From contig JAGWST010000151.1 of NCBI GenBank assembly GCA_028869325.1, forward strand, positions 1-13,698: a stretch of DNA of 13,698 bases. Reading direction: 5' to 3'. Made by a program: the position numbers and the translations under genes. The stretch is from a bacterium (GTDB lineage: Bacteria; Vulcanimicrobiota; Vulcanimicrobiia; Vulcanimicrobiales; SCRA01). Positions 1 through 8,786 of this stretch are shown piece by piece; position 1 is the first letter of the stretch; the number at the start of each line of letters is the position of its first letter. The notes beneath the pieces were generated by a model. It ran no database searches and was not told the origin of the DNA. It saw only the letters and a program-made list of their open reading frames with translations.

Positions 1-2
1 CG

Positions 3-410
3 CAGTCGTACCAGCGTGACCTCCAGGAGACCAAGGCGCTGGTCGTGCGCGGCCTGGAGCACGCCTACGCCGTCTGCGCGGCGTTCGAGCGCGCGCTGGG
101 CTACCTGCGCTTCGACCGCGAACGCTGCAACGCGCGCGCCGCCATCGGTTTCGCCGTCGCCACCGATCTGGCCGATGCGCTGGTGCGGAGCGGTCTCCCC
201 ACTCGTGCCGCGCACGAGCGCGTGGGACGTGTGGTGGCCCAGGCCGAGAGCGAGGGGCGTGAGCTCAACGCCGCCGACCTGCGGACACTGGGCGTCGAGG
301 CGCCGCTGGACGGGGCCTCCTCAGTCGCGGCAAAACGCACGCTCGGCTCTACCAACCCCGAGTACATCCGCACGGCCATCGCCGCGCTCAGAGAGGAACT
401 TCAGTCATGA
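3..410 (+). CDS. argH: Argininosuccinate lyase, C-terminal part (5' end outside window)
   Basis: This is the last 135 codons of an open frame that enters from the left edge. Argininosuccinate lyase splits argininosuccinate into arginine and fumarate, the last step of arginine synthesis, in the cytoplasm. The first visible residues ([11 protein letters not shown]) match the conserved stretch after the catalytic loop of the fumarase/aspartase superfamily. The rest looks like the family's helical C-terminal domain, with an [20 protein letters not shown] segment typical of ArgH. The catalytic Ser loop lies upstream and cannot be checked. Its TGA stop overlaps the argC ATG (ATGA, 407-410), so the two are translationally coupled. 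Assignment rests on motif recall and on the adjoining arginine genes. Confidence 0.9.
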   Translation, partial: QSYQRDLQETKALVVRGLEHAYAVCAAFERALGYLRFDRERCNARAAIGFAVATDLADALVRSGLPTRAAHERVGRVVAQAESEGRELNAADLRTLGVEAPLDGASSVAAKRTLGSTNPEYIRTAIAALREELQS

Positions 411-1372
411 CGCGCTTGCACATCGTCGGCGCCTCCGGGTATGCCGCGGGTGAAGTGATCCGTTTCGCGGTCAAGCATCCCCGGCTCGAGCTGGGTGCCC
501 TGGAGAGCGAGAGCGCCGCCGGGCGGCCGTTGGGCGAGATCTTCCCGGCGTTGCGCCGGGTCGATCGGACCTTCGATGCCCCGGGCGCCGTCGAGCGCTC
601 CTTGCAGCCGGGCGATGCGGTCATCTTCGGCTCCGGCAACGGCGTCGCGCTCTCGCGGGCGCCGCAGATGGTGGAGCGCGGGGCGAAGGTCATCGACCTC
701 TCCAGCGACTTCCGCCACGATCCGGCCGCCGTCTATGGTCTGCCCGAGCGCCATCGCAGCGAGCTCGCCGGCGCCTCGCTGGTGGCCAACCCCGGCTGCT
801 ATCCCACGGGCACGCTGTTGGCATTGGCGCCACTGGCGCCGTGGGCCGCGCAGATCAGGCAGCTCATCGTCGATGCGAAGAGCGGCATCTCCGGCGCGGG
901 GCGCACGCCCAAGACGGCCACGCTCTTCTGCGAGGTCGATGGCGACGTCGTGGCCTACGGCCTGGAGGGGCATCGTCACCACCGGGAGATGGTCGCCGAG
1001 CTGAAGGCGAGCGGCATCGAGCGCCCGTTGCTCTTCACGCCGCAGATGGTCCCGCTCAAGCGCGGCATGCTGGTGAGCGCCTATGCCGTCTTCGATGCGG
1101 CACCCTCGGAGGCCGAGGTGCTGGAGGCCTATCATGCGGCCTACCAGCGCGAACCGTTCGTGCACCTGGTGACGGTGGCGCCCAGCCTCGCCGGCGTGCT
1201 CGGCACCAACGACGCGGAGCTGCACGTCAGCGTGGTGGGCCCCACGGTGCGCGTCATCTGCGCCATCGACAACCTGGGCAAAGGCGCGGCGACGCAGGCG
1301 CTGCAGTCGCTGAACGTGATGCTCGGCTTCCCCGAAGAGGAGGGTCTGCATGCTCGCGCCCTCATCGCCTGA
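407..1372 (+). CDS. argC: N-acetyl-gamma-glutamyl-phosphate reductase
   Basis: This 321-residue enzyme reduces N-acetylglutamyl phosphate to the semialdehyde with NADPH, the third step of arginine synthesis. The N-terminal [12 protein letters not shown] (residues 8-19) is the dinucleotide-binding loop. [13 protein letters not shown] (128-140) carries the catalytic cysteine, Cys131. [11 protein letters not shown] and the HRHHREM segment are further family signatures. It is slightly shorter than the usual ~340-350 residues but has no visible break. The ATG overlaps the argH stop, and a GAGAGGA ribosome-binding sequence lies inside the end of argH. Its 3' end overlaps argJ by 23 bases. Confidence 0.96.
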   Translation: MTRLHIVGASGYAAGEVIRFAVKHPRLELGALESESAAGRPLGEIFPALRRVDRTFDAPGAVERSLQPGDAVIFGSGNGVALSRAPQMVERGAKVIDLSSDFRHDPAAVYGLPERHRSELAGASLVANPGCYPTGTLLALAPLAPWAAQIRQLIVDAKSGISGAGRTPKTATLFCEVDGDVVAYGLEGHRHHREMVAELKASGIERPLLFTPQMVPLKRGMLVSAYAVFDAAPSEAEVLEAYHAAYQREPFVHLVTVAPSLAGVLGTNDAELHVSVVGPTVRVICAIDNLGKGAATQALQSLNVMLGFPEEEGLHARALIA

Positions 1373-2564
1373 CCGCCTGATCGCGCTGCGCGGCGGCCTG
1401 GGCGCGGTGCCCGGAATCAAGCTGACCGGCATCCACGCGGGCTTCAAGAAGCGCAAGCCGGATCTGGCGCTGATCGTGGCCGAGCGCGATTGCGTGGGCG
1501 CGGCTTGCATCACCACCAACGAAATCAAAGCGGCCCCCGTGTTGGTCAGCGGCGAGCATCTGGGCGCAGACGGTGAAGCGGTGCGCGCCATCGTCTGCAA
1601 CTCCGGTTGCGCGAACGCCTGCACGGGCGAGCGCGGCATGCACGATGCGCGAACGACCGCGCGCCAGGCGGCGACGCTGCTGGGATTGCGCCCAACGCAG
1701 GTGCTGGTTGCCTCCACCGGCGTGATCGGCGTGCCGCTGGCGATGGACCGCATGCAGAAGGGTTTGGAGCGCATCGTCGGTCAGCTTGGTGAGGGCAGCG
1801 AGGCCGCCTACGAGGCCGCGGAGGCGATCATGACCACCGATCACGTGCCCAAGCTCTCGGCGTACGCCTTCTACCACCAGGGCAAACGCTACGTGGTCGG
1901 CGGGATCGCCAAGGGCGCCGGCATGATCGCTCCCAACATGGCGACGATGCTGGCCTTCGCCGCGACCGACGCGCCGATGTCGAGGACGGCGCTGCAGCAG
2001 GCGCTCTCCGAGGCCGTCGTCGACACGTTCAATATGATCTCGGTCGACGGCGACATGAGCACCAACGACTCGATCTATGCGCTGGCGCCGCGCGGCGAGG
2101 GAGCGGCACCGGCCGGCTTCACCGCGGCGCTGCACGCCGTCTGCGAGGAGCTGGCGGTGGCGATGGTGCGCGATGGCGAGGGCGCCACCAAGACCATGAC
2201 GGTGACCGTGAGCGGCGCCAAGACGCGCGAACAGGCGCGCGGCATCTGCAAGGCGATCATCAACTCGAGCCTGGTGAAGTGCGCGCTCTACGGGGAGGAC
2301 CCCAATTGGGGGCGCATCATCGCCGCGGCCGGCAGCATCGGCGCCGGGGTCGTCGACGGCAGCTGGAGTCTGATGCTCAACGACCGGGTATGGGTCGAGC
2401 GTGGCGCCGTCGAGGCGCTGAGCGAGGCCGAGGCGCACGGTGAGCTGGAGGGGCAGGACGTGCGCGTGGTCCTCGATCTCGGCCAGGGTGACCAGCAGGC
2501 CGTGGGCTGGGGCTGCGATCTGACCACGCAGTACGTGCACATCAACGCGCACTACCGGACTTGA
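1350..2564 (+). CDS. argJ: Glutamate N-acetyltransferase / amino-acid acetyltransferase (ornithine acetyltransferase)
   Basis: This 404-residue protein moves the acetyl group from N-acetylornithine to glutamate, recycling acetyl in the cyclic arginine pathway. Members autocleave into alpha and beta chains at a conserved Ala-Thr bond. The cleavage motif [14 protein letters not shown] is at residues 188-201, so Thr199 should become the nucleophile and new N-terminus. STGVIG (122-127) is the oxyanion-hole motif and NDPNWGR-like GEDPNWGRI marks the C-terminal domain. The ATG is preceded by AGGAGGG about seven bases away, within argC. Whether it is bifunctional (also using acetyl-CoA) cannot be told from sequence. 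The next gene is argD, without argB between. Confidence 0.96.
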   Translation: MLAPSSPDRLIALRGGLGAVPGIKLTGIHAGFKKRKPDLALIVAERDCVGAACITTNEIKAAPVLVSGEHLGADGEAVRAIVCNSGCANACTGERGMHDARTTARQAATLLGLRPTQVLVASTGVIGVPLAMDRMQKGLERIVGQLGEGSEAAYEAAEAIMTTDHVPKLSAYAFYHQGKRYVVGGIAKGAGMIAPNMATMLAFAATDAPMSRTALQQALSEAVVDTFNMISVDGDMSTNDSIYALAPRGEGAAPAGFTAALHAVCEELAVAMVRDGEGATKTMTVTVSGAKTREQARGICKAIINSSLVKCALYGEDPNWGRIIAAAGSIGAGVVDGSWSLMLNDRVWVERGAVEALSEAEAHGELEGQDVRVVLDLGQGDQQAVGWGCDLTTQYVHINAHYRT

Positions 2565-2599
2565 GCATAGCGGCGCAACCAGAGGAGCGGGAACGATCG

Positions 2600-3841
2600 G
2601 TGGATACACTCTCTACGGCAGCCCAGACCAGCCTTGGGGCCTCGAGCCTGGAGCAGGTGATCGAGCTCGAACGGCGCTACGTCGTCTCGACCTACCGCCG
2701 GCTCCCGGTGCTCTTCGTGCGCGGCGAGGGCTGCGAGCTGGTCGACGAGCAAGGGCGGCGCTACCTCGACTTCGTCGCCGGCATCGCGGTCTGCGCGCTC
2801 GGTCACGCCCATCCCGCCGTGACGGCGGCGATCGCCGCGCAGGCGGCGACGCTGGTCCACGTTAGCAACCTCTATCACTCGATTCCGCAGGCGCAACTGG
2901 CGGCGGAGCTGGTGCGCCGCTCGGGATTGGAGCGCGCCTTCTTCTGCAACAGCGGAACGGAGGCCAACGAGGCGGCCATCAAGCTCGCGCGCAAGCATGC
3001 CTACCGCAAGGGCGAGCCGCAGCGTACGACCATCATCACGATGGCCGGCGCCTTCCACGGACGGACCTTCGGCGCGCTCGCGGCGACCCCGAATCCCAAG
3101 TATCAGGAGGGATTCGCCCCGCTGCCCGGCGGCTTCAAGACGGTTCCCTTCGGCGATCTCGCCCAGGCGCGTGCCGCGATCGACGGGCAGACGGCCGCCG
3201 TTCTGGTGGAGCCCGTGCAGGGCGAGTCCGGAATCCATCCCGCCGATCCGGCTTACCTCGGCGCGCTGCGCGAGCTCTGCCACCAGCGCGGCGCTCTGCT
3301 CATCTTCGACGAGGTGCAGTGTGGCTTGGGACGCATCGGCACGCTCTTCGCCTTCCAGCACTACGGCGTGGTTCCCGACGCGGTGACGTTGGCCAAGGGC
3401 CTGGCCAACGGGCTGCCGATCGGGGCGCTGGTCGTCGGTAAGGCCGTCGAGGAGTCGCTGCAGCCCGGCGACCACGGCACCACGTTCGGCGGAAATCCCG
3501 TCGCCTGTGCCGCGGCCTTGGCGCATCTGGCGGTCTCCGCGCGCGACGACGTCCCGGCCAACGCCACGCGCGTCGGCGCCATCCTGCGCGGCGAGCTCGA
3601 GCGCCTTGCCGCCGCCTACCCCGCCGTTTTGGGCGAGGTGCGTGGCCTGGGCTTGATGCTGGGCGTCCAGGTGAAAGAGCCGCACACGGCTCGCGCCATC
3701 GTGGAGGCGGCGCTCGAGGAGCGCGTGGTCGTCAACGACGCCGGCGGGAACACGCTGCGTTTCGTGCCCCCGCTGATCCTCACGGGCGACCAGGCTCGCG
3801 AGGGCGTCGCCAGGCTCGAGCGCGCCGTCGCGCGCCTCTAA
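2600..3841 (+). CDS. argD: Acetylornithine aminotransferase
   Basis: This class-III PLP aminotransferase (413 residues from this start) converts N-acetylglutamate semialdehyde to N-acetylornithine. Visible motifs in order are FCNSGTEANEAAIKLAR (PLP phosphate site), FHGRTFGALAAT, VLVEPVQGESGI, LLIFDEVQCGLGR (the Asp binds the pyridine nitrogen), LAKGLANGLPIGA with the Schiff-base lysine encoded at 3395-3397, and TTFGGNPVACAAAL. Two starts are possible. TTG at 2561 overlaps the argJ stop (TTGA) but has no ribosome-binding site. GTG at 2600 has AGAGGAG about 12 bases upstream and is chosen here; family homology starts later than either. A close relative such as a GABA or succinylornithine aminotransferase is less likely given the operon. 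Confidence 0.94.
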   Translation: MDTLSTAAQTSLGASSLEQVIELERRYVVSTYRRLPVLFVRGEGCELVDEQGRRYLDFVAGIAVCALGHAHPAVTAAIAAQAATLVHVSNLYHSIPQAQLAAELVRRSGLERAFFCNSGTEANEAAIKLARKHAYRKGEPQRTTIITMAGAFHGRTFGALAATPNPKYQEGFAPLPGGFKTVPFGDLAQARAAIDGQTAAVLVEPVQGESGIHPADPAYLGALRELCHQRGALLIFDEVQCGLGRIGTLFAFQHYGVVPDAVTLAKGLANGLPIGALVVGKAVEESLQPGDHGTTFGGNPVACAAALAHLAVSARDDVPANATRVGAILRGELERLAAAYPAVLGEVRGLGLMLGVQVKEPHTARAIVEAALEERVVVNDAGGNTLRFVPPLILTGDQAREGVARLERAVARL

Positions 3842-3862
3842 CGCGGCGGCGGCAGCCCGCGG

Positions 3863-4381
3863 TCAACCCATGAGGCGGCGGCGCGCCTGCGCGGCGGCAT
3901 CCAGCGCGCGATCGTGGATCTGCGCGTCGGTCAGCGTGCTCAAGGGGTGGACGATGGAGACGGGATCGAGGCCCTCCATGCCCAGCGCGGCGCGCTGCAT
4001 GTGCGCCTCATGGACGAAGGCCTCGGTCACGATCACGGCGGTCGGCAGCCCCAGCTCCTCGAGCGAGATGGCGTCGTGCATACAGCACGACGTGCACGAC
4101 CCTCAATCGCCGATGGCGGTTAGGGCCGCGTCGTTCTCCGCGGCGATGCGCGAGAGGAGCGCCGGATCGGCGACCTTCGAGAAGCTCTCCTTCTTGTAGT
4201 AGCGGACCTCGCCGATGCGATCCTCGCGCTGCAGCTCCGCAACGGTTGCGCGCAGCAGCTTGCCGGCATTCCACTTCGTGTTGTCGAGGACGCCGACGCG
4301 CACGCCGCTCAGGCCCCGCAGACGAGGTGCCAGCGGTTTGGGCTCGGTCTCGACCACACCGGTGGGGTCGTAGATGGTCAT
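3863..4381 (-). CDS. UGSC-family selenoprotein (in-frame TGA = selenocysteine 93)
   Basis: The reading frame from ATG 4381 to TGA 3865-3863 encodes 172 residues if TGA 4105-4103 is read as selenocysteine. The N-terminal part holds GVRVGVLDNTKWNAGKLL (residues 26-43). The centre is AIGD-U-GSCTSCC (89-100), the motif that names the UGSC family of selenoproteins or Cys homologues. The part after Sec (MHDAISLEELGLPTAVIVTE, 101-120) continues the same fold without a break. A SECIS-like hairpin follows the TGA. ATG 4381 has GGAGGAA just upstream and lies 19 bases after the stop of the preceding 368-residue gene; an upstream ATG at 4456 would overlap that gene and lacks this site. Sec93-x-x-Cys96-x-x-Cys99 suggests a redox-active site. 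The substrate is unknown. A nonsense mutation or sequencing error is possible but less likely. Confidence 0.88.
4072..4092 (-). promoter_or_regulatory. Candidate bacterial SECIS hairpin
   Basis: On the - strand, CGTCGTGC (4092-4085) pairs perfectly with GCACGACG (4079-4072) around the 5-base loop UGUAU (4084-4080). The loop begins 19 bases after the UGA and its second base is G, followed by U. Bacterial SECIS elements recognised by SelB lie within the coding sequence just after the UGA, with the apical loop roughly 16-37 bases downstream and a G in the first two loop positions, so this fits well. The element encodes residues of the selenoprotein at the same time. No folding energy was computed. 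Confidence 0.75.
4103..4105 (-). other. Selenocysteine UGA codon
   Basis: TGA in frame with strong coding sequence on both sides: AIGD before and GSCTSCC after. It sits exactly at the U of the UGSC motif. Standard gene callers would end the upstream fragment here and start a separate 72-codon ORF at ATG 4081. Confidence 0.87.
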
Positions 4382-4400
4382 CGTTCCTCCAGAGTCGTGG

Positions 4401-5507
4401 TTAGAGCCGACAGGTACCGTCGACGCAGACGGGGCCGCTGCCGGGCGGCGTGCCATCGATGGCGCGCAGCACTGGAGCCGTCATGTGGCCCCAGCCTGGG
4501 ATGAAGGCGGAGAAGCGGCCCGCCTCGCCGCCGGCGCAGAAGAGATGAATGTCATCGGACGACGCCACGATCGGAATACGCGCCTGCGGCTCGCGCTTGT
4601 ACCAGCGCGGCAGATTGCGGTTGTAGACCTTGCCGTAGCGGTGGCCGAAGCTGATCTGCTGGAACGTGTTCCCGGCATTCATCCACAGGTAGTTGCGCAC
4701 GTCGTTGCGCGTCCAGCCGTGCGCGGCGATGGTCGCGGCGTGCTCGGGCCCGATGACCACCGCACACGAGCCGCCGGAGACGGCGTTGTTGTGCGCATAG
4801 GTGCTCATCGCGGAGACGATGCTCTCGAGAATCCCCTGCGGATCGTTGGCCACGTGATTGGTCACGCTGTGCGGGGGCTCGGCGGCGATGACGAAGACCG
4901 TGCTCTGCTCCGGCCCGTAGCCGCGATCGACGTGGTAAGGCGCCCAGGGGCTGGCCTCTTCGTTCTCGGCGATGCAGTAGGTGTACTTGCCGGGGTGGCC
5001 CAAGGTGCTCTTGTCCAGGTCGCCGGGCGTTCCGCCGCCGACGGTCAGCAGGACCAGTCGAATGGCGCGCCCGATGGTGGCGTTGGCGCGGTTGCCCGAG
5101 CCGAAGACGTTGCAGCCGGCGTTCATGCCGATCTCGTGGCGGATCGGGCCGTTGACGACCAGCAGCGGGGCGGCCATGTGCGTCGTCGCCTGCACCCCAT
5201 TGAGATTGAAATGCGTATCGCAGAGGGCCAATAGCGCGGCGCGCACCACGGGCGCGTACGCGGGTTTGCAGCCGGCCATTACGAGGTTGATGGCGAGCAC
5301 CTCGCGCGTGAGACTGCCCAGACGCGGCGGCACACGGCATTCCAGACGGCCGGGGTCTCCGCCCAGCGCCTCGACCATCGCGGCGACCTTTGCCGGGGTC
5401 GGCGGGACCACGGGCAAGCCGTCGGACCAGGGTTGCTCGAAGTAAGACTCGACGAGGTCTTCCGGCACGGCCTCGCCGGCGCGGGTGCGGTCTACGGTCT
5501 GGCTCAT
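4401..5507 (-). CDS. Conserved protein of unknown function, putative redox partner of the UGSC selenoprotein
   Basis: I do not recognise a named function. The 368-residue protein looks cytoplasmic, with no signal peptide and no clear membrane segment. Conserved-looking blocks are WSDGLPVVPPTPAKV (residues 27-41), LAINLVMAGCKPAYAPVV (71-88), VVNGPIRHEIGMNAGCNVFG (117-136), GDLDKSTLGHPGKYTYCIAENE (162-183) and HNNAVSGGSCAVVIG (239-253). It has nine cysteines. The chain ends in PVCVDGTCRL, a C-terminal Cys361-x4-Cys366 pair like the flexible redox tails of some disulfide reductases. It starts three bases after livF stops and ends 19 bases before the UGSC gene, so the two are probably co-expressed. 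A role with the selenoprotein is inferred from adjacency and cysteine content only. Confidence 0.75.
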   Translation of the reverse strand: MSQTVDRTRAGEAVPEDLVESYFEQPWSDGLPVVPPTPAKVAAMVEALGGDPGRLECRVPPRLGSLTREVLAINLVMAGCKPAYAPVVRAALLALCDTHFNLNGVQATTHMAAPLLVVNGPIRHEIGMNAGCNVFGSGNRANATIGRAIRLVLLTVGGGTPGDLDKSTLGHPGKYTYCIAENEEASPWAPYHVDRGYGPEQSTVFVIAAEPPHSVTNHVANDPQGILESIVSAMSTYAHNNAVSGGSCAVVIGPEHAATIAAHGWTRNDVRNYLWMNAGNTFQQISFGHRYGKVYNRNLPRWYKREPQARIPIVASSDDIHLFCAGGEAGRFSAFIPGWGHMTAPVLRAIDGTPPGSGPVCVDGTCRL

Positions 5508-5510
5508 CGG

Positions 5511-6220
<710 letters not shown>

Positions 6221-6224
<4 letters not shown>

Positions 6225-6964
6225 GAGGCGCTCGCCTCCTCGAGAGAGGTGCCGAAGTAGGCTTCGCCGACGCGCGGATCGGCGGCGATCTCGGCCGGCG
6301 TGCCGTCGGCGATGGTCTTCCCGAAGTCGAGAACCACGATGCGGTGGGAGATTTTCATCACGACGCGCATCACGTGCTCGACGCCGCCGATCGCGGCGAT
6401 TCCGCGCTCGCGCAACTGTTCGATGAAGACCGCCATGGCGTCGATCTCCGTTGGCGTCAGGCCGGCCATCACCTCGTCCAGGAGCAGCAGCTTGGGGCGC
6501 AACGCCAGTGCGCGCGCCGCCTCCAAGCGCTTGCGCTGGGTGATGGTGAGGTCGGAGGCGGGGCGATCGGCGTACGGCGCCAGGCCCGTCATCTCCAGGA
6601 CCTCGCGCGCGGCGGCGCGCGCGCGCTCCAGCGTGCGCTCGTGGGTCAGCGCCCCGACGGCGACGTTGTCCAACACGCTCAGGCGCACGAAGGGGCGGGC
6701 GATCTGATAGGTGCGCGCGATGCCCGCGGCGGCGATTCGCTGCGGCGACCAGCCGACGATCGAGCGATCCATGAAGCGCACGTCGCCCGAGGTGGGGCGC
6801 AACACACCGCTGACGATGTTGAAGAGCGTCGTCTTGCCGGCACCGTTCGGCCCGATGATGCTGACGATCTCGCCTTCGCGAATCTCGAGGCTCACCCCGT
6901 CCAATGCGCGCACGCCGCCGAAGGTACGCGTCACGTTGTCCACCACCAGCAACGGGGCGCTCAT
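6221..6964 (-). CDS. livG: Branched-chain amino acid-type ABC transporter, ATP-binding protein LivG
   Basis: The second ATPase of the importer, 247 residues from ATG 6964. Walker A GPNGAGKTT is at residues 38-46 and Walker B LLLLDEVMAGL at 159-169, with a switch histidine in GGVEHVM. The signature region reads LTITQRKRLEAARAL instead of the LSxGQ form of its partner. The DEVMAGLTPTE block together with this signature marks a known LivG subgroup. The longer open frame upstream of 6964 is a shadow of livM. The start overlaps the livM stop (ATGA) and the stop overlaps the livF start. Confidence 0.93.
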
Positions 6965-7902
6965 GTGCGCGCCTCCGCGGGCTTGGCTCGCGCGCGCCGG
7001 CGAGAGAGCGCCGCCGCGCATGCGGGGGCGATGCCCCGCGGAAGAAAGACCAAGAGCGCCACCACCAAGCCTCCGAAGATCATGAGGAAAGCCTGCGGAT
7101 ACTGCGCCGCCAAGGCCTCGGAGATCTGCGAGATGAGGACGCCGCCGATGAGCGGCCCCCACACCGTGCCGATCCCGCCCAAGATGGTCATGGCCACCGC
7201 CTGCAGATCGATGCTGGTCGAGAAGACGGAGACCGGATTGACGTAGGTGAGATACCAGGCGTAGCCGCCGCCTAGCAGGCCCGGGATCGCCGCGCTGATG
7301 ATGAAGGCGTACACCTTTTGGGTGGTGACGTGTACCCCCAGCGTGGCGGCGACCTGCTCGTCCTCGCGCAGCGCCTGCAGGCGCAGTCCGAAGGCGCTGT
7401 GGTCGATCAGCCACGTCCCGGCGAAGGCCAGAACGGCGATCGCGAGCGTCCAGTAGTAGACGGAGAGGGCGTTGGAGCCCGGCGGAAGGAAGAGCCCCTG
7501 GCCGCCTCCGGTGATGCCCATCGAGTTCGCCGCCACTTGCAGCGTTCGCGCGAGGCCCAGCATGCCCAGAGCGAAGAACGGCCCGCGCAGGCGCAGCATC
7601 AAATAGCCCAGCGGCACGGCAAACGCGGCCGAGACCACGCCGCCCAGCAGGGCCCCGATCTCCCATGGCAACGGCGTCTTGGTGACGACGATCGCCGTCA
7701 CGTAGGCGCCAAGCCCAAAGAACGTGACCTGCCCGAACGAGAAGTACCCGGCGTAGCCGGAGATCACGTTCCAACCGTAGGCGAGCGCCACGTAGAGGAG
7801 CGTGATGTAGAAGAGCGAGCGATAGTAGCCGTTGGCCATCGGCGGGATGACGATCAGCAGCGCGACGACGACGCAGAAGACGAGAATCCCGATGCGTCTC
7901 AC
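6961..7902 (-). CDS. livM: Branched-chain amino acid-type ABC transporter permease LivM
   Basis: A 313-residue membrane permease starting at GTG 7902, whose last bases overlap the livH stop (GTGA). The first hydrophobic segment, RIGILVFCVVVALLIVIPP, lies right at the N-terminus. Family signatures are GWNVISGYAGYFSFGQVTFF, LMLRLRGPFFALGMLG, ALREDEQVAATLGV (the cytoplasmic coupling loop that touches the ATPase) and AMTILGGIGTVWGPLIGG. About eight or more hydrophobic segments are visible, followed by a basic C-terminal tail. The open frame extends far upstream in shadow of livH, but homology and the coupled GTG fix the start here. Confidence 0.93.
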   Translation of the reverse strand: MRRIGILVFCVVVALLIVIPPMANGYYRSLFYITLLYVALAYGWNVISGYAGYFSFGQVTFFGLGAYVTAIVVTKTPLPWEIGALLGGVVSAAFAVPLGYLMLRLRGPFFALGMLGLARTLQVAANSMGITGGGQGLFLPPGSNALSVYYWTLAIAVLAFAGTWLIDHSAFGLRLQALREDEQVAATLGVHVTTQKVYAFIISAAIPGLLGGGYAWYLTYVNPVSVFSTSIDLQAVAMTILGGIGTVWGPLIGGVLISQISEALAAQYPQAFLMIFGGLVVALLVFLPRGIAPACAAALSRRRARAKPAEART

Positions 7903-8774
7903 GCGGCCCTCCGTCCCAGCAGTCCCACCGGGCGCACCAGCAAGATGAGGATGAAGAGCACGAACGGCGCCGCTTGGGCGGCCTGCGCGCTCACGTAGTA
8001 GCCGGTGAACGAGATGGCCAGGCCCACGATCGCCGCGCCCAGCAGCGTCCCCGCGTAGTTGCCGAGTCCTCCCAGTGCGATGACGGCGAAGGCGCTGAGC
8101 GTGAAGTCGTCGCCCGTCTGCGGGTTGTAGGAGAAGATGGTGCTCAAGAGACATCCGCAGGCCGCTGCCAGCCCGCTGCCGATCGCGAAGCTCACGGTGC
8201 GCACGTTCTCGACGTCGATCCCGCAGGCCATCGCCCCCTGGAGGCTCTGGCTGGTCGCGCGAATCGAGCGTCCGACGGCCGTGTAGCGCAACACCACGGC
8301 GAGCAGCAGCGCGATGATGGCCGCCGTGACGAAGGCGATCAAGCGCGCCTGCGCGATGGAGAACGGTCCGATGCTCCACGAACCGGTGAGATACGGAACC
8401 GAGTGGAAGTTGCCGGTGAAGATGGCAAAGCCCAACCCCAGCATGAAGTAGGAGACGCCGAAGGTGAGCAAGAGCGAGGTCGTCTCCGCGGAGGCGAGAT
8501 CCTCGGGAAGCCGCCGCAGGAAGGCGCGCTGCACGAGGGCGCCCGCGATCAGCGCCCCCACGAAGGCGACCGGGAGCACGGCAAACGGGCTGACGTGCCC
8601 CCAGTCGAAGAGCGCCGCGCAGATCAGCGCCGCCATGATCACGAACTGGCCGTGGGCGAGATTGACGATGCGCATGACCCCGAAGATCACATTCAATCCC
8701 AGGGCCGAGAGCGCATAGATTCCGCCCACCAGGAGGCCGTCGATGGTCAGTTGGCCGATGAGCGCTGGATGCAT
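7899..8774 (-). CDS. livH: Branched-chain amino acid-type ABC transporter permease LivH
   Basis: The partner permease, 291 residues, from ATG 8774. GGIYALSALGLNVIFGVMRI followed by VNLAHGQF is the hallmark N-terminus of LivH. SIRATSQSLQGAMACGIDV is the coupling loop, and AVIALGGLGNYAGTLLGA is the conserved C-terminal permease block. It forms a heterodimeric channel with LivM. It begins 12 bases after the stop of the binding-protein gene, with only a weak AAGGCGAG ribosome-binding sequence. Confidence 0.94.
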   Translation of the reverse strand: MHPALIGQLTIDGLLVGGIYALSALGLNVIFGVMRIVNLAHGQFVIMAALICAALFDWGHVSPFAVLPVAFVGALIAGALVQRAFLRRLPEDLASAETTSLLLTFGVSYFMLGLGFAIFTGNFHSVPYLTGSWSIGPFSIAQARLIAFVTAAIIALLLAVVLRYTAVGRSIRATSQSLQGAMACGIDVENVRTVSFAIGSGLAAACGCLLSTIFSYNPQTGDDFTLSAFAVIALGGLGNYAGTLLGAAIVGLAISFTGYYVSAQAAQAAPFVLFILILLVRPVGLLGRRAA

Positions 8775-8786
8775 CTCGCCTTGGCG

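Noticed and set aside
401..1774. Long antisense open frame over argC and the start of argJ (457 codons), and similar long frames opposite other genes
   Set aside because: High GC content keeps antisense frames open. Their translations are rich in Arg, His and Ala with no family motifs, while the opposite strand has clear enzymes.
3842..3862. GC-rich inverted repeat (CGCGG...CCGCG) between the convergent argD and UGSC stops as a terminator
   Set aside because: Only a 5-bp stem in a 21-base gap and no T-run on either strand; not convincing.
3863..4381. UGSC gene as a pseudogene split by a nonsense mutation
   Set aside because: The stop is exactly at the U of a known Sec motif and is followed by a SECIS-like hairpin, and coding quality is equal on both sides.
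4103..4456. Upstream ATG at 4456 as the start of the UGSC gene
   Set aside because: It would overlap the 3' end of the 368-residue gene in another frame and adds a low-complexity leader. ATG 4381 has GGAGGAA directly upstream.
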